A stretch of 60,666 nucleotides of DNA, taken from Nemertoderma westbladi (taxonomy: Eukaryota; Xenacoelomorpha; Nemertodermatida; Nemertodermatidae). Location of the stretch: positions 1-60,666 of the forward strand of contig JAUCBJ010003198.1 of NCBI GenBank assembly GCA_032718475.1, given 5' to 3'. This document shows, one piece after another, positions 45,780 to 57,200 of this stretch. Position numbers and translations under genes: made by a program. The notes under the pieces are model-generated. The model saw only the letters and a list, made by a program, of their open reading frames with translations, was not told the origin of the DNA and made no database searches. Position 1 is the first letter of the stretch. Each line of letters begins with the position of its first letter.

Positions 45780-46262
45780 AACTCATTTATCCCATCATTT
45801 TCATAACTGTTTGTTGGGCACAGCTTTTGCAAAGTCGGCAATGACGTCCAGGTGGGATCGAACTGGTGACCTCCGGGTTGGAAGTCTAACCTTATAACTA
45901 TTCAGCTAACGGATCAGGTACTGCGGCCACTGTGCTCATCAATACCGCACTTGGCCGTCTATAACCATTGTGGCCGTAATGGTTCATGGTTAATATACAC
46001 TACCCTTTTATTGTTGCGAGTGGTTAAAGACGGCCAAGTACGGTAGGGTTGAGCACAGTGGCAGCATATGATGGTATTGGCAGATGGAAGGTTATGAGGA
46101 GGTAAATTGCGGACATACAAGGTATCAGATAGTATTTCCAGGTCTATCTTTTACCTGAGCCGCTTGCTGAATGGTTAGAGTGTCAGACTTCCAACCCGGA
46201 GGTCACCAGTTCGATCCCACCTGGAGGTCATTGCCGACTTTGCAAAAGCTGTGCCCAACAAA
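45780..46262. mobile_element. inverted repeat carrying two head-to-head tRNA-like SINE heads
   Basis: Left head at 45843-45917 (minus) and right head at 46159-46230 (plus) both read ACTTCCAACCCGGAGGTCAC and AGTTCGATCCCACCTGG (B-box-like). Outside each head is GCAAAAGCTGTGCCCAACAA. Between them, inverted arms (45936-45980 and 46026-46068) share GCCACTGTGCTC and CTTGGCCGTCT. The right half has about 75 bp not seen in the left. Confidence 0.75.
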
Positions 46263-46324
46263 AAGTTATAATAATATGAAACCACTCATTAACCCATAAC
46301 ACCAATAATAAATCATTTTCATAG

Positions 46325-47560
46325 TAGACATGTACCGAACAACAAGAGTCCCACAAGAAATGAAAACAAATAAGTTGGTGCCAGTTCCCAAGAAGGGCAA
46401 CCGCACACTCCATGGTTCTTTTCGGGAAATGTCAATGATCTCGATTGCTGCAAAGCTATACAATATAATTATATTAAATCACATCAGGGATCCCATTGAG
46501 AGTCTGCTCTGTGGAAATCAGAATGGGTTCCGTAAAGGTCGTGGGTCCATGGAGCCCATTTTGGCACTTAGAAGGATAATTGAAATAGAAGGATAATTGA
46601 GGTATCAAAAAAGAAAGGCAGGCATCTGGATGTTATCTTTGTTGACTTCTTCAAGGCCTTTGATTCAGTCTCTCTCTCACGTAGGTTCAGCATACTTTTA
46701 TTATATGGGATTCCTGATGAAAAGAAGCAATCAGATCAGTATACGATGGTTCGACAACATTTGTGTCTACTGTTGACGGTGACACAGAACCATTCGAAAT
46801 GTTATTGGGGAATCCTCCAGGGAGACACACTTGCACCATTCTTGTTCATTATTGTGGTTGACTATGTTCTACGCATGTCCTTAGATCATCATAATGATGA
46901 TGTGGTGATGGTAACTCCTCCTACTGGCTCCAGAAGTCGAGGAAATCCTGCCAAGTACCTAACTGATCTTGACTTTGCTGATGACTTAGGAGTACTCTCA
47001 GAATCACTAGAGGGAGCCCAACGGCTCCTCAGCTCATTGGAACAGGCTGCTTCTAGTGTTGGTCTTTTTATTAACTCCAAAAAGACCAAACCAGTACTCC
47101 TCTATGGCAGTCCATGCTGGGCTCTAACTGCTGAGGATACCAAATCTCTGGATGGCACATTCAAAAGAATGCTACGCCGTGTTGACTGTGTCAATTACAA
47201 TGCACATATATCCAACCAGACACTATATAACATTGGTGGTGTCTCATTGGTTCCCCCAAGCTTGACACTAGAACAAAGCCACTTCCGCTTTGCAGGACAT
47301 TACTTTCGCCGTGAGGACCAGCCATTGCATAATCATGTTCTTTGGCAGTCTCATGGAGTGAATAAGCATGGTGGCAGACCATGACTTTCTTGAGACGCAT
47401 CTTAAAGGACACTGGCCTTGAAAATGCGGATGATCTAGCAAATGTCATGGGTGATAGGGAGTTGTGGCGGCGCAATTTTGTCGACAAGCGGGCTGAGCAT
47501 TCTTAGTATATATATGTAATATATATATAATGCAGCATGCCGATCGTAGTAGTACACTGT
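46325..47560 (+). mobile_element. LINE C copy 2
   Basis: Same family as 31434-32524 but extends further 5': VPQEMKTNKLVPVPKKGNRT, MSMISIAAKLYNIIILNHIR, GNQNGFRKGRGSMEPILALR, then DFFKAFDSVSLSR, LQGDTLAPFLFIIVVDYVL, LDFADDLGVLSESLEGAQ (catalytic Asp pair), FINSKKTK. A deletion of about 240 bp joins KTK to PVLLYGSPCWALTAEDTK, then FKRMLRRVDCVNYNAHISNQ, HFRFAGHYFRREDQPLHN and RRILKDTGLENADDLANV. The 3' end is AATGCAGCATGCCGATC followed by GTAGTAGTA, as in copy 1. Frameshifted and 5'-truncated, so inactive. Confidence 0.85.
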
Positions 47561-47901
47561 AGATAAAAATATATTTCAGCCATTTTTAGTCATAAAAGTA
47601 TTTTTTGTTTCCCATGGATATATGTGTATGTACTTGATTGTACTATGTATAAGAAAGATTTTCTTTCTTCATTCCTAATATAATACGCCAGTTATAAATT
47701 AGTTATAAGGCCATTTTCTTGAACAAAAGTTTAATGCGCCGATTTTAATCTCGGTAATCCAGAAATTACAAAAACCGGATTCAAATTTAACTGGAAATCA
47801 CATGGTGGATAAACTAAATAAATAATAAAGTTTTATTATTATGATAATATATTGATTTAAATATTTTCTGGACCTATGTAAATTTCTTCTTACACTCCCA
47901 G
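47561..47901. other. end of intron 7
   Basis: AT-rich, ending in TTCTTCTTACACTCCCAG before the exon. Nothing else seen. Confidence 0.7.
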
Positions 47902-48262
47902 GTGGTGGTTACACCTAAAATTATAACAGACCCACCCCAACGGATGCAAATACCGACTCAGAGCGAGTTTGTGAATTCATCTAAAGGTCGACCCTCAACA
48001 AAGCCGACTGTGGCATCTAGCGGTAGAAAGCCACAACCTACAACCCAATCGCGCCCTAGACAGCCTGCAAATCCTCCGTTCTTCCAGTATCAGCCGCCCT
48101 TCGGTGGCTGTTTTCTGGGCACTCCCTTCTACCCCAACCCCTATGGCCCACCAGCTCCTCCCCCATATGCCCAGCCACCCTTCCCACCACATCCCTACCC
48201 CTCATTTCAGTCTACCAATCCATTTGAGCCTCTTTTCCAGGAGAATTTCGGTTCCAGACCTG
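47902..48262 (+). CDS. coiled-coil/Pro-rich gene, exon 8 (Pro/Tyr/Phe-rich)
   Basis: Acceptor ACACTCCCAG and consensus donor GTAAGT; 361 nt, phase 0 to 1. It encodes VVVTPKIITDPPQRMQIPTQ, a basic Ser/Thr/Pro linker (GRKPQPTTQSRPRQPANPPF), then a dense Pro/Tyr/Phe tract (FQYQPPFGGCFLGTPFYPNP, YGPPAPPPYAQPPFPPHPYP). It contains PPPY-like (WW-binding type) and poly-Pro (SH3/EVH1 type) motifs; binding is inference. GC content and codon use are higher than the surrounding intron, as for a real exon. At least one more exon must follow beyond the window. Confidence 0.88.
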
Positions 48263-48304
48263 GTAAGTATACATACATAGCGGTTGCTATAGTTACAAGC
48301 GACT

Positions 48305-51217
48305 CAGTAATGGTCATAGAGTAATGGTCATATAGTAATGGGAGTCATAGAGTAATGGGAGTCATAGGGTAATGGGAGTCATAGAGTAATGGTCATAGAG
48401 TAATGGGAGTCATATAGTAATGGGAGTCATAGTGTAATGGGAGTCGTAGAGTAATGTTCATAGAGTAATGGGAGTCATATAGTAATGGGAGTCATAGTGT
48501 AATGGGAGTCATAGAGTAATGGGAGTCATAGTGTAATGGGAGTCATAGAGTAATGGGAGTCATAGAGTAATGGTCATAGAGTAATGGGAGTCATATAGTA
48601 ATGGGAGTCATACTGTAATGGGAGTCATAGAGTAATGGGAGTCATAGTGTAATGGGAGTCATAGAGTAATGGGAGTCATAGAGTAATGGTCATAGAGTAA
48701 TGGTCATAGAGTAATGGTCATAGAGTAATGGGAGTCATATAGTAATATGGGAGTCATAGAGTAATGGGAGTCATATAGTAATGGGAGTCATAGTGTAATG
48801 GGAGTCATAGAGTAATGGGAGTCATAGAGTAATGGTCATAGAGTAATGGTCATAGAGTAATGGGAGTCATAGAGTAATGGTCATAGAGTAATGGTCATAG
48901 AGTAATGGGAGTCATAGTGTAATGGGAGTCATAGAGTAATGGTCATAGAGTAATGGGAGTCATAGTGTAATGGGAGTCATAGGGTAATGGGAGTCATAGA
49001 GTAATGGGAGTCATAGGGTAATGGGAGTCATAGAGTAATGGTCATAGAGTAATGGTCATATAGTAATGGGAGTCATAGGGTAATGGGAGTCATAGAGTAA
49101 TGGTCATAGTGTAATGTGAGTCATATAGTAATGGGAGTCATAGAGTAATGGGAGTCATAGTGTAATGGGAGTCATAGAGTAATGGGAGTCATAGAGTAAT
49201 GGTCATAGAGTAATGGTCATAGAGTAATGGGAGTCATAGTGTAATGGGAGTCATAGAGTAATGGTCATAGAGTAATGTGAGTCATAGAGTAATGGGAGTC
49301 ATAGAGTAATGGGAGTCATAGAGTAATGGGAGTCATAGAGTAATGGGAGTCATATAGTAATGGTCATAGAGTAATGGTCATATAGTAATGGGAGTCATAG
49401 GGTAATGGGAGTCATAGAGTAATGGGAGTCATAGAGTAATGGTCATAGAGTAATGGTCATAGAGTAATGGTCATAGAGTAATGGTCATATAGTAATGGTC
49501 ATAGAGTAATGGTCATAGAGTAATGGTCATAGAGTAATGGTCATATAGTAATGGGAGTCATAGGGTAATGGGAGTCATAGAGTAATGGGAGTCATAGAGT
49601 AATGGGAGTCATAGAGTAATGGGAGTCATAGAGTAATGGGAGTCATAGAGTAATGGGAGTCATATAGTAATGGTCATAGAGTAATGGTCATATAGTAATG
49701 GGAGTCATAGGGTAATGGGAGTCATAGAGTAATGGGAGTCATAGAGTAATGGTCATAGTGTAATGTGAGTCATATAGTAATGGGAGTCATAGTGTAATGG
49801 GAGTCATAGAGTAATGGGAGTCATAGAGTAATGGTCATAGAGTAATGGGAGTCATAGAGTAATGGGAGTCATAGAGTAATGGGAGTCATAGAGTAATGGG
49901 AGTCATAGAGTAATGGGAGTCATAGAGTAATGGGAGTCATAGAGTAATGGGAGTCATAGAGTAATGTTCATAGAGTAATGGGAGTCATAGAGTAATGGGA
50001 GTCATAGTGTAATGGTCATAGAGTAATGAGAGTCATAGAGTAATGGTCATAGTGTAATGTGAGTCATATAGTAATGGGAGTCATAGAGTAATGGTCATAG
50101 AGTAATGAGAGTCATAGAGTAATGGTCATAGTGTAATGTGAGTCATATAGTAATGGGAGTCATAGAGTAATGGTCATAGAGTAATGGTCATATAGTAATG
50201 GGAGTCATAGGGTAATGGGAGTCATAGAGTAATGGTCATATAGTAATGGGAGTCATAGGGTAATGGGAGTCATAGAGTAATGGTCATAGTGTAATGTGAG
50301 TCATAGAGTAATTGGAGTCATAGAGTAATGGTCATAGAGTAATGGTCATAGAGTAATGTGAGTCATAGAGTAATGGTCATAGAGTAATGTGAGTCATAGA
50401 GTAATGGTCATAGTGTAATGGGAGTCATAGAGTAATGGGAGTCATAGAGTAATGGTCATAGTGTAATGGGAGTCATAGAGTAATTGGAGTCATAGAGTAA
50501 TGGTCATAGAGTAATGGTCATAGAGTAATGTGAGTCATAGAGTAATGGTCATAGAGTAATGGTCATATAGTAATGGGAGTCATAGGGTAATGGGAGTCAT
50601 AGAGTAATGGTCATAGTGTAATGTGAGTCATATAGTAATGGGAGTCATAGAGTAATGGGAGTCATAGAGTAATGGTCATAGTGTAATGGGAGTCATAGAG
50701 TAATTGGAGTCATAGAGTAATGGTCATAGAGTAATGGTCATAGAGTAATGGTCATAGAGTAATGGTCATAGAGTAATGGTCATAGAGTAATGTGAGTCAT
50801 AGAGTAATGGTCATAGTGTAATGGGAGTCATAGAGTAATGGTCATAGAGTAATGGGAGTCATATAGTAATGGGAGTCATAGTGTAATGGGAGTCATAGTG
50901 TAATGGGAGTCATAGAGTAATGGTCATAGAGTAATGGGAGTCATATAGTAATGGGAGTCATAGAGTAATGGCAGTCATAGAGTAATGTGAGTCATATAGT
51001 AATGGGAGTCATAGTGTAATGGGAGTCATAGAGTAATGGTCATAGAGTAATGGGAGTCATAGTAATGGGAGTCATAGTGTAATGGGAGTCAGAGTAATGG
51101 GAGTCATAGAGTAATGGTCATAGTGTAATGGGAGTCATAGAGTAATGGTCATATAGTAATGGGAGTCATAGGGTAATGGGAGTCATAGAGTAATGGTCAT
51201 ATAGTAATGAGAGTCAT
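48305..51217. repeat. mixed 17/14-bp minisatellite
   Basis: Two unit lengths are interspersed: ATAGAGTAATGGGAGTC (17) and ATAGAGTAATGGTC (14), differing by loss of three bases in GGGAGTC. Further variants are ATATAG, ATAGTG, ATAGGG and TGTGAGTC. It begins about 40 bp after the 48262 donor and is replaced without any spacer by the 26-bp array. Confidence 0.97.
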
Positions 51218-51218
51218 A

Positions 51219-54200
51219 CTAGTTTGTGCTACTCTCTTCCTTTAATAGTTTGTGCTACTCTCTTCCTTTAATAGTTTGTGCTACTCTCTTCCTTTAATAG
51301 TTTGTGTTACTCTCTTCGTTTAATAGTTTGTGCTACTCTCTTCCTTTAATAGTTTGTGCTACTCTCTTCCTTTAATAGTTTGTGCTACTCTCTTCCTTTA
51401 ATAGTTTGTGCTACTCTCTTCCTTTAATAGTTTGTGCTACTCTCTTCCTTTAATAGTTTGTGCTACTCTCTTCCTTTAATAGTTTGTGTTACTCTCTTCC
51501 TTTAATAGTTTGTGCTACTCTCTTCCTTTAATAGTTTGTGCTACTCTCTTCCTTTAATAGTTTGTGCTACTCTCTTCCTTTAATAGTTTGTGCTACTCTC
51601 TTCCTTTAATAGTTTGTGCTACTCTCTTCCTTTAATAGTTTGTGCTACTCTCTTCCTTTAATAGTTTGTGCTACTCTCTTCCTTTAATAGTTTGTGCTAC
51701 TCTCTTCCTTTAATAGTTTGTGTTACTCTCTTCCTTTAATAGTTTGTGCTACTCTCTTCCTTTAATAGTTTGTGCTACTCTCTTCCTTTAATAGTTTGTG
51801 CTACTCTCTTCCTTTAATAGTTTGTGCTACTCTCTTCCTTTAATAGTTTGTGCTACTCTCTTCCTTTAATAGTTTGTGCTACTCTCTTCCTTTAATAGTT
51901 TGTGCTACTCTCTTCCTTTAATAGTTTGTGCTACTCTCTTCCTTTAATAGTTTGTGCTACTCTCTTCCTTTAATAGTTTGTGCTACTCTCTTCCTTTAAT
52001 AGTTTGTGCTACTCTCTTCCTTTAATAGTTTGTGCTACTCTCTTCCTTTAATAGTTTGTGCTACTCTCTTCCTTTAATAGTTTGTGCTACTCTCTTCCTT
52101 TAATACTTTGTGCTACTCTCTTCCTTTAATAGTTTGTGTTACTCTCTTCCTTTAATAGTTTGTGCTACTCTCTTCCTTTAATCGTTTGTGCTACTCTCTT
52201 CCTTTAATAGTTTGTGCTACTCTCTTCCTTTAATAGTTTGTGCTACTCTCTTCCTTTAATAGTTTGTGTTACTCTCTTCGTTTAATAGTTTGTGCTACTC
52301 TCTTCCTTTAATAGTTTGTACTACTCTCTTCCTTTAATAGTTTGTGCTACTCTCTTCCTTTAATAGTTTGTGCTACTCTCTTCCTTTAATAGTTTGTGCT
52401 ACTCTCTTCCTTTAATAGTTTGTGCTACTCTCTTCCTTTAATAGTTTGTGCTACTCTCTTCCTTTAATAGTTTGTGCTACTCTCTTCCTTCAAAAGTTTG
52501 TGCTACTCTCTTCCTTCAATAGTTTGTGCTACTCTCTTCCTTTAATAGTTTGTGCTACTCTCTTCCTTTAATAGTTTGTGCTACTCTCTTCCTTTAATAG
52601 TTTGTGCTACTCTCTTCCTTTAATAGTTTGTGCTACTCTCTTCCTTTAATAGTTTGTGCTACTCTCTTCCTTTAATAGTTTGTGCTACTCTCTTCCTTTA
52701 ATAGTTTGTGCTACTCTCTTCCTTTAATAGTTTGTGCTACTCTCTTCCTTTAATAGTTTGTGCTACTCTCTTCCTTTAATAGTTTGTGCTACTCTCTTCC
52801 TTTAATAGTTTGTGCTACTCTCTTCCTTTAATAGTTTGTGCTACTCTCTTCCTTTAATAGTTTGTGCTACTCTCTTCCTTCAATAGTTTGTGCTACTCTC
52901 TTCCTTTAATAGTTTGTGCTACTCTCTTCCTTTAATAGTTTGTGCTACTCTCTTCCTTTAATAGTTTGTGCTACTCTCTTCCTTTAATAGTTTGTGCTAC
53001 TCTCTTCCTTTAATAGTTTGTGCTACTCTCTTCCTTTAATAGTTTGTGCTACTCTCTTCCTTTAATAGTTTGTGCTACTCTCTTCCTTTAATAGTTTGTG
53101 CTACTCTCTTCCTTCAAAAGTTTGTGCTACTCTCTTCCTTTAATAGTTTGTGCTACTCTCTTCCTTTAATAGTTTGTGCTACTCTCTTCCTTTAATAGTT
53201 TGTGCTACTCTCTTCCTTTAATAGTTTGTGCTACTCTCTTCCTTTAATAGTTTGTGCTACTCTCTTCCTTTAATAGTTTGTGCTACTCTCTTCCTTCAAT
53301 AGTTTGTGCTACTCTCTTCCTTTAATAGTTTGTGCTACTCTCTTCCTTTAATAGTTTGTGCTACTCTCTTCCTTTAATAGTTTGTGCTACTCTCTTCCTT
53401 TAATAGTTTGTGCTACTCTCTTCCTTTAATAGTTTGTGCTACTCTCTTCCTTTAATAGTTTGTGCTACTCTCTTCCTTTAATAGTTTGTGCTACTCTCTT
53501 CCTTTAATAGTTTGTGCTACTCTCTTCCTTTAATAGTTTGTGCTACTCTCTTCCTTTAATAGTTTGTGCTACTCTCTTCCTTTAATAGTTTGTGCTACTC
53601 TCTTCCTTTAATAGTTTGTGCTACTCTCTTCCTTTAATAGTTTGTGCTACTCTCTTCCTTTAATAGTTTGTGCTACTCTCTTCCTTTAATAGTTTGTGCT
53701 ACTCTCTTCCTTTAATAGTTTGTGCTACTCTCTTCCTTTAATAGTTTGTGCTACTCTCTTCCTTTAATAGTTTGTGCTACTCTCTTCCTTTAATAGTTTG
53801 TGCTACTCTCTTCCTTTAATAGTTTGTGCTACTCTCTTCCTTTAATAGTTTGTGCTACTCTCTTCCTTTAATAGTTTGTGCTACTCTCTTCCTTTAATAG
53901 TTTGTGCTACTCTCTTCCTTTAATAGTTTGTGCTACTCTCTTCCTTTAATAGTTTGTGCTACTCTCTTCCTTTAATAGTTTGTGCTACTCTCTTCCTTTA
54001 ATAGTTTGTGCTACTCTCTTCCTTTAATAGTTTGTGCTACTCTCTTCCTTTAATAGTTTGTGCTACTCTCTTCCTTTAATAGTTTGTGCTACTCTCTTCC
54101 TTTAATAGTTTGTGCTACTCTCTTCCTTTAATAGTTTGTGCTACTCTCTTCCTTTAATAGTTTGTGCTACTCTCTTCCTTTAATAGTTTGTGCTACTCTC

Positions 54201-57200
54201 TTCCTTTAATAGTTTGTGCTACTCTCTTCCTTTAATAGTTTGTGCTACTCTCTTCCTTTAATAGTTTGTGCTACTCTCTTCCTTTAATAGTTTGTGCTAC
54301 TCTCTTCCTTTAATAGTTTGTGCTACTCTCTTCCTTTAATAGTTTGTGCTACTCTCTTCCTTTAATAGTTTGTGCTACTCTCTTCCTTTAATAGTTTGTG
54401 CTACTCTCTTCCTTTAATAGTTTGTGCTACTCTCTTCCTTTAATAGTTTGTGCTACTCTCTTCCTTTAATAGTTTGTGCTACTCTCTTCCTTTAATAGTT
54501 TGTGCTACTCTCTTCCTTTAATAGTTTGTGCTACTCTCTTCCTTTAATAGTTTGTGCTACTCTCTTCCTTTAATAGTTTGTGCTACTCTCTTCCTTTAAT
54601 AGTTTGTGCTACTCTCTTCCTTTAATAGTTTGTGCTACTCTCTTCCTTTAATAGTTTGTGCTACTCTCTTCCTTTAATAGTTTGTGCTACTCTCTTCCTT
54701 TAATAGTTTGTGCTACTCTCTTCCTTTAATAGTTTGTGCTACTCTCTTCCTTTAATAGTTTGTGCTACTCTCTTCCTTTAATAGTTTGTGCTACTCTCTT
54801 CCTTTAATAGTTTGTGCTACTCTCTTCCTTTAATAGTTTGTGCTACTCTCTTCCTTTAATAGTTTGTGCTACTCTCTTCCTTTAATAGTTTGTGCTACTC
54901 TCTTCCTTTAATAGTTTGTGCTACTCTCTTCCTTTAATAGTTTGTGCTACTCTCTTCCTTTAATAGTTTGTGCTACTCTCTTCCTTTAATAGTTTGTGCT
55001 ACTCTCTTCCTTTAATAGTTTGTGCTACTCTCTTCCTTTAATAGTTTGTGCTACTCTCTTCCTTTAATAGTTTGTGCTACTCTCTTCCTTTAATAGTTTG
55101 TGCTACTCTCTTCCTTTAATAGTTTGTGCTACTCTCTTCCTTTAATAGTTTGTGCTACTCTCTTCCTTTAATAGTTTGTGCTACTCTCTTCCTTTAATAG
55201 TTTGTGCTACTCTCTTCCTTTAATAGTTTGTGCTACTCTCTTCCTTTAATAGTTTGTGCTACTCTCTTCCTTTAATAGTTTGTGCTACTCTCTTCCTTTA
55301 ATAGTTTGTGCTACTCTCTTCCTTTAATAGTTTGTGCTACTCTCTTCCTTTAATAGTTTGTGCTACTCTCTTCCTTTAATAGTTTGTGCTACTCTCTTCC
55401 TTTAATAGTTTGTGCTACTCTCTTCCTTTAATAGTTTGTGCTACTCTCTTCCTTTAATAGTTTGTGCTACTCTCTTCCTTTAATAGTTTGTGCTACTCTC
55501 TTCCTTTAATAGTTTGTGCTACTCTCTTCCTTTAATAGTTTGTGCTACTCTCTTCCTTTAATAGTTTGTGCTACTCTCTTCCTTTAATAGTTTGTGCTAC
55601 TCTCTTCCTTTAATAGTTTGTGCTACTCTCTTCCTTTAATAGTTTGTGCTACTCTCTTCCTTTAATAGTTTGTGCTACTCTCTTCCTTTAATAGTTTGTG
55701 CTACTCTCTTCCTTTAATAGTTTGTGCTACTCTCTTCCTTTAATAGTTTGTGCTACTCTCTTCCTTTAATAGTTTGTGCTACTCTCTTCCTTTAATAGTT
55801 TGTGCTACTCTCTTCCTTTAATAGTTTGTGCTACTCTCTTCCTTTAATAGTTTGTGCTACTCTCTTCCTTTAATAGTTTGTGCTACTCTCTTCCTTTAAT
55901 AGTTTGTGCTACTCTCTTCCTTTAATAGTTTGTGCTACTCTCTTCCTTTAATAGTTTGTGCTACTCTCTTCCTTTAATAGTTTGTGCTACTCTCTTCCTT
56001 TAATAGTTTGTGCTACTCTCTTCCTTTAATAGTTTGTGCTACTCTCTTCCTTTAATAGTTTGTGCTACTCTCTTCCTTTAATAGTTTGTGCTACTCTCTT
56101 CCTTTAATAGTTTGTGCTACTCTCTTCCTTTAATAGTTTGTGCTACTCTCTTCCTTTAATAGTTTGTGCTACTCTCTTCCTTTAATAGTTTGTGCTACTC
56201 TCTTCCTTTAATAGTTTGTGCTACTCTCTTCCTTTAATAGTTTGTGCTACTCTCTTCCTTTAATAGTTTGTGCTACTCTCTTCCTTTAATAGTTTGTGCT
56301 ACTCTCTTCCTTTAATAGTTTGTGCTACTCTCTTCCTTTAATAGTTTGTGCTACTCTCTTCCTTTAATAGTTTGTGCTACTCTCTTCCTTTAATAGTTTG
56401 TGCTACTCTCTTCCTTTAATAGTTTGTGCTACTCTCTTCCTTTAATAGTTTGTGCTACTCTCTTCCTTTAATAGTTTGTGCTACTCTCTTCCTTTAATAG
56501 TTTGTGCTACTCTCTTCCTTTAATAGTTTGTGCTACTCTCTTCCTTTAATAGTTTGTGCTACTCTCTTCCTTTAATAGTTTGTGCTACTCTCTTCCTTTA
56601 ATAGTTTGTGCTACTCTCTTCCTTTAATAGTTTGTGCTACTCTCTTCCTTTAATAGTTTGTGCTACTCTCTTCCTTTAATAGTTTGTGCTACTCTCTTCC
56701 TTTAATAGTTTGTGCTACTCTCTTCCTTTAATAGTTTGTGCTACTCTCTTCCTTTAATAGTTTGTGCTACTCTCTTCCTTTAATAGTTTGTGCTACTCTC
56801 TTCCTTTAATAGTTTGTGCTACTCTCTTCCTTTAATAGTTTGTGCTACTCTCTTCCTTTAATAGTTTGTGCTACTCTCTTCCTTTAATAGTTTGTGCTAC
56901 TCTCTTCCTTTAATAGTTTGTGCTACTCTCTTCCTTTAATAGTTTGTGCTACTCTCTTCCTTTAATAGTTTGTGCTACTCTCTTCCTTTAATAGTTTGTG
57001 CTACTCTCTTCCTTTAATAGTTTGTGCTACTCTCTTCCTTTAATAGTTTGTGCTACTCTCTTCCTTTAATAGTTTGTGCTACTCTCTTCCTTTAATAGTT
57101 TGTGCTACTCTCTTCCTTTAATAGTTTGTGCTACTCTCTTCCTTTAATAGTTTGTGCTACTCTCTTCCTTTAATAGTTTGTGCTACTCTCTTCCTTTAAT

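Noticed and set aside
45467-45841. 124-codon minus-strand frame
   Set aside because: Overlaps the SINE head and body; no domain, and composition is not protein-like.
46159-46230. Functional tRNA gene
   Set aside because: The boxes are tRNA-like, but the acceptor stem does not close and the same head occurs inverted nearby with shared flanks, so it is a SINE head.
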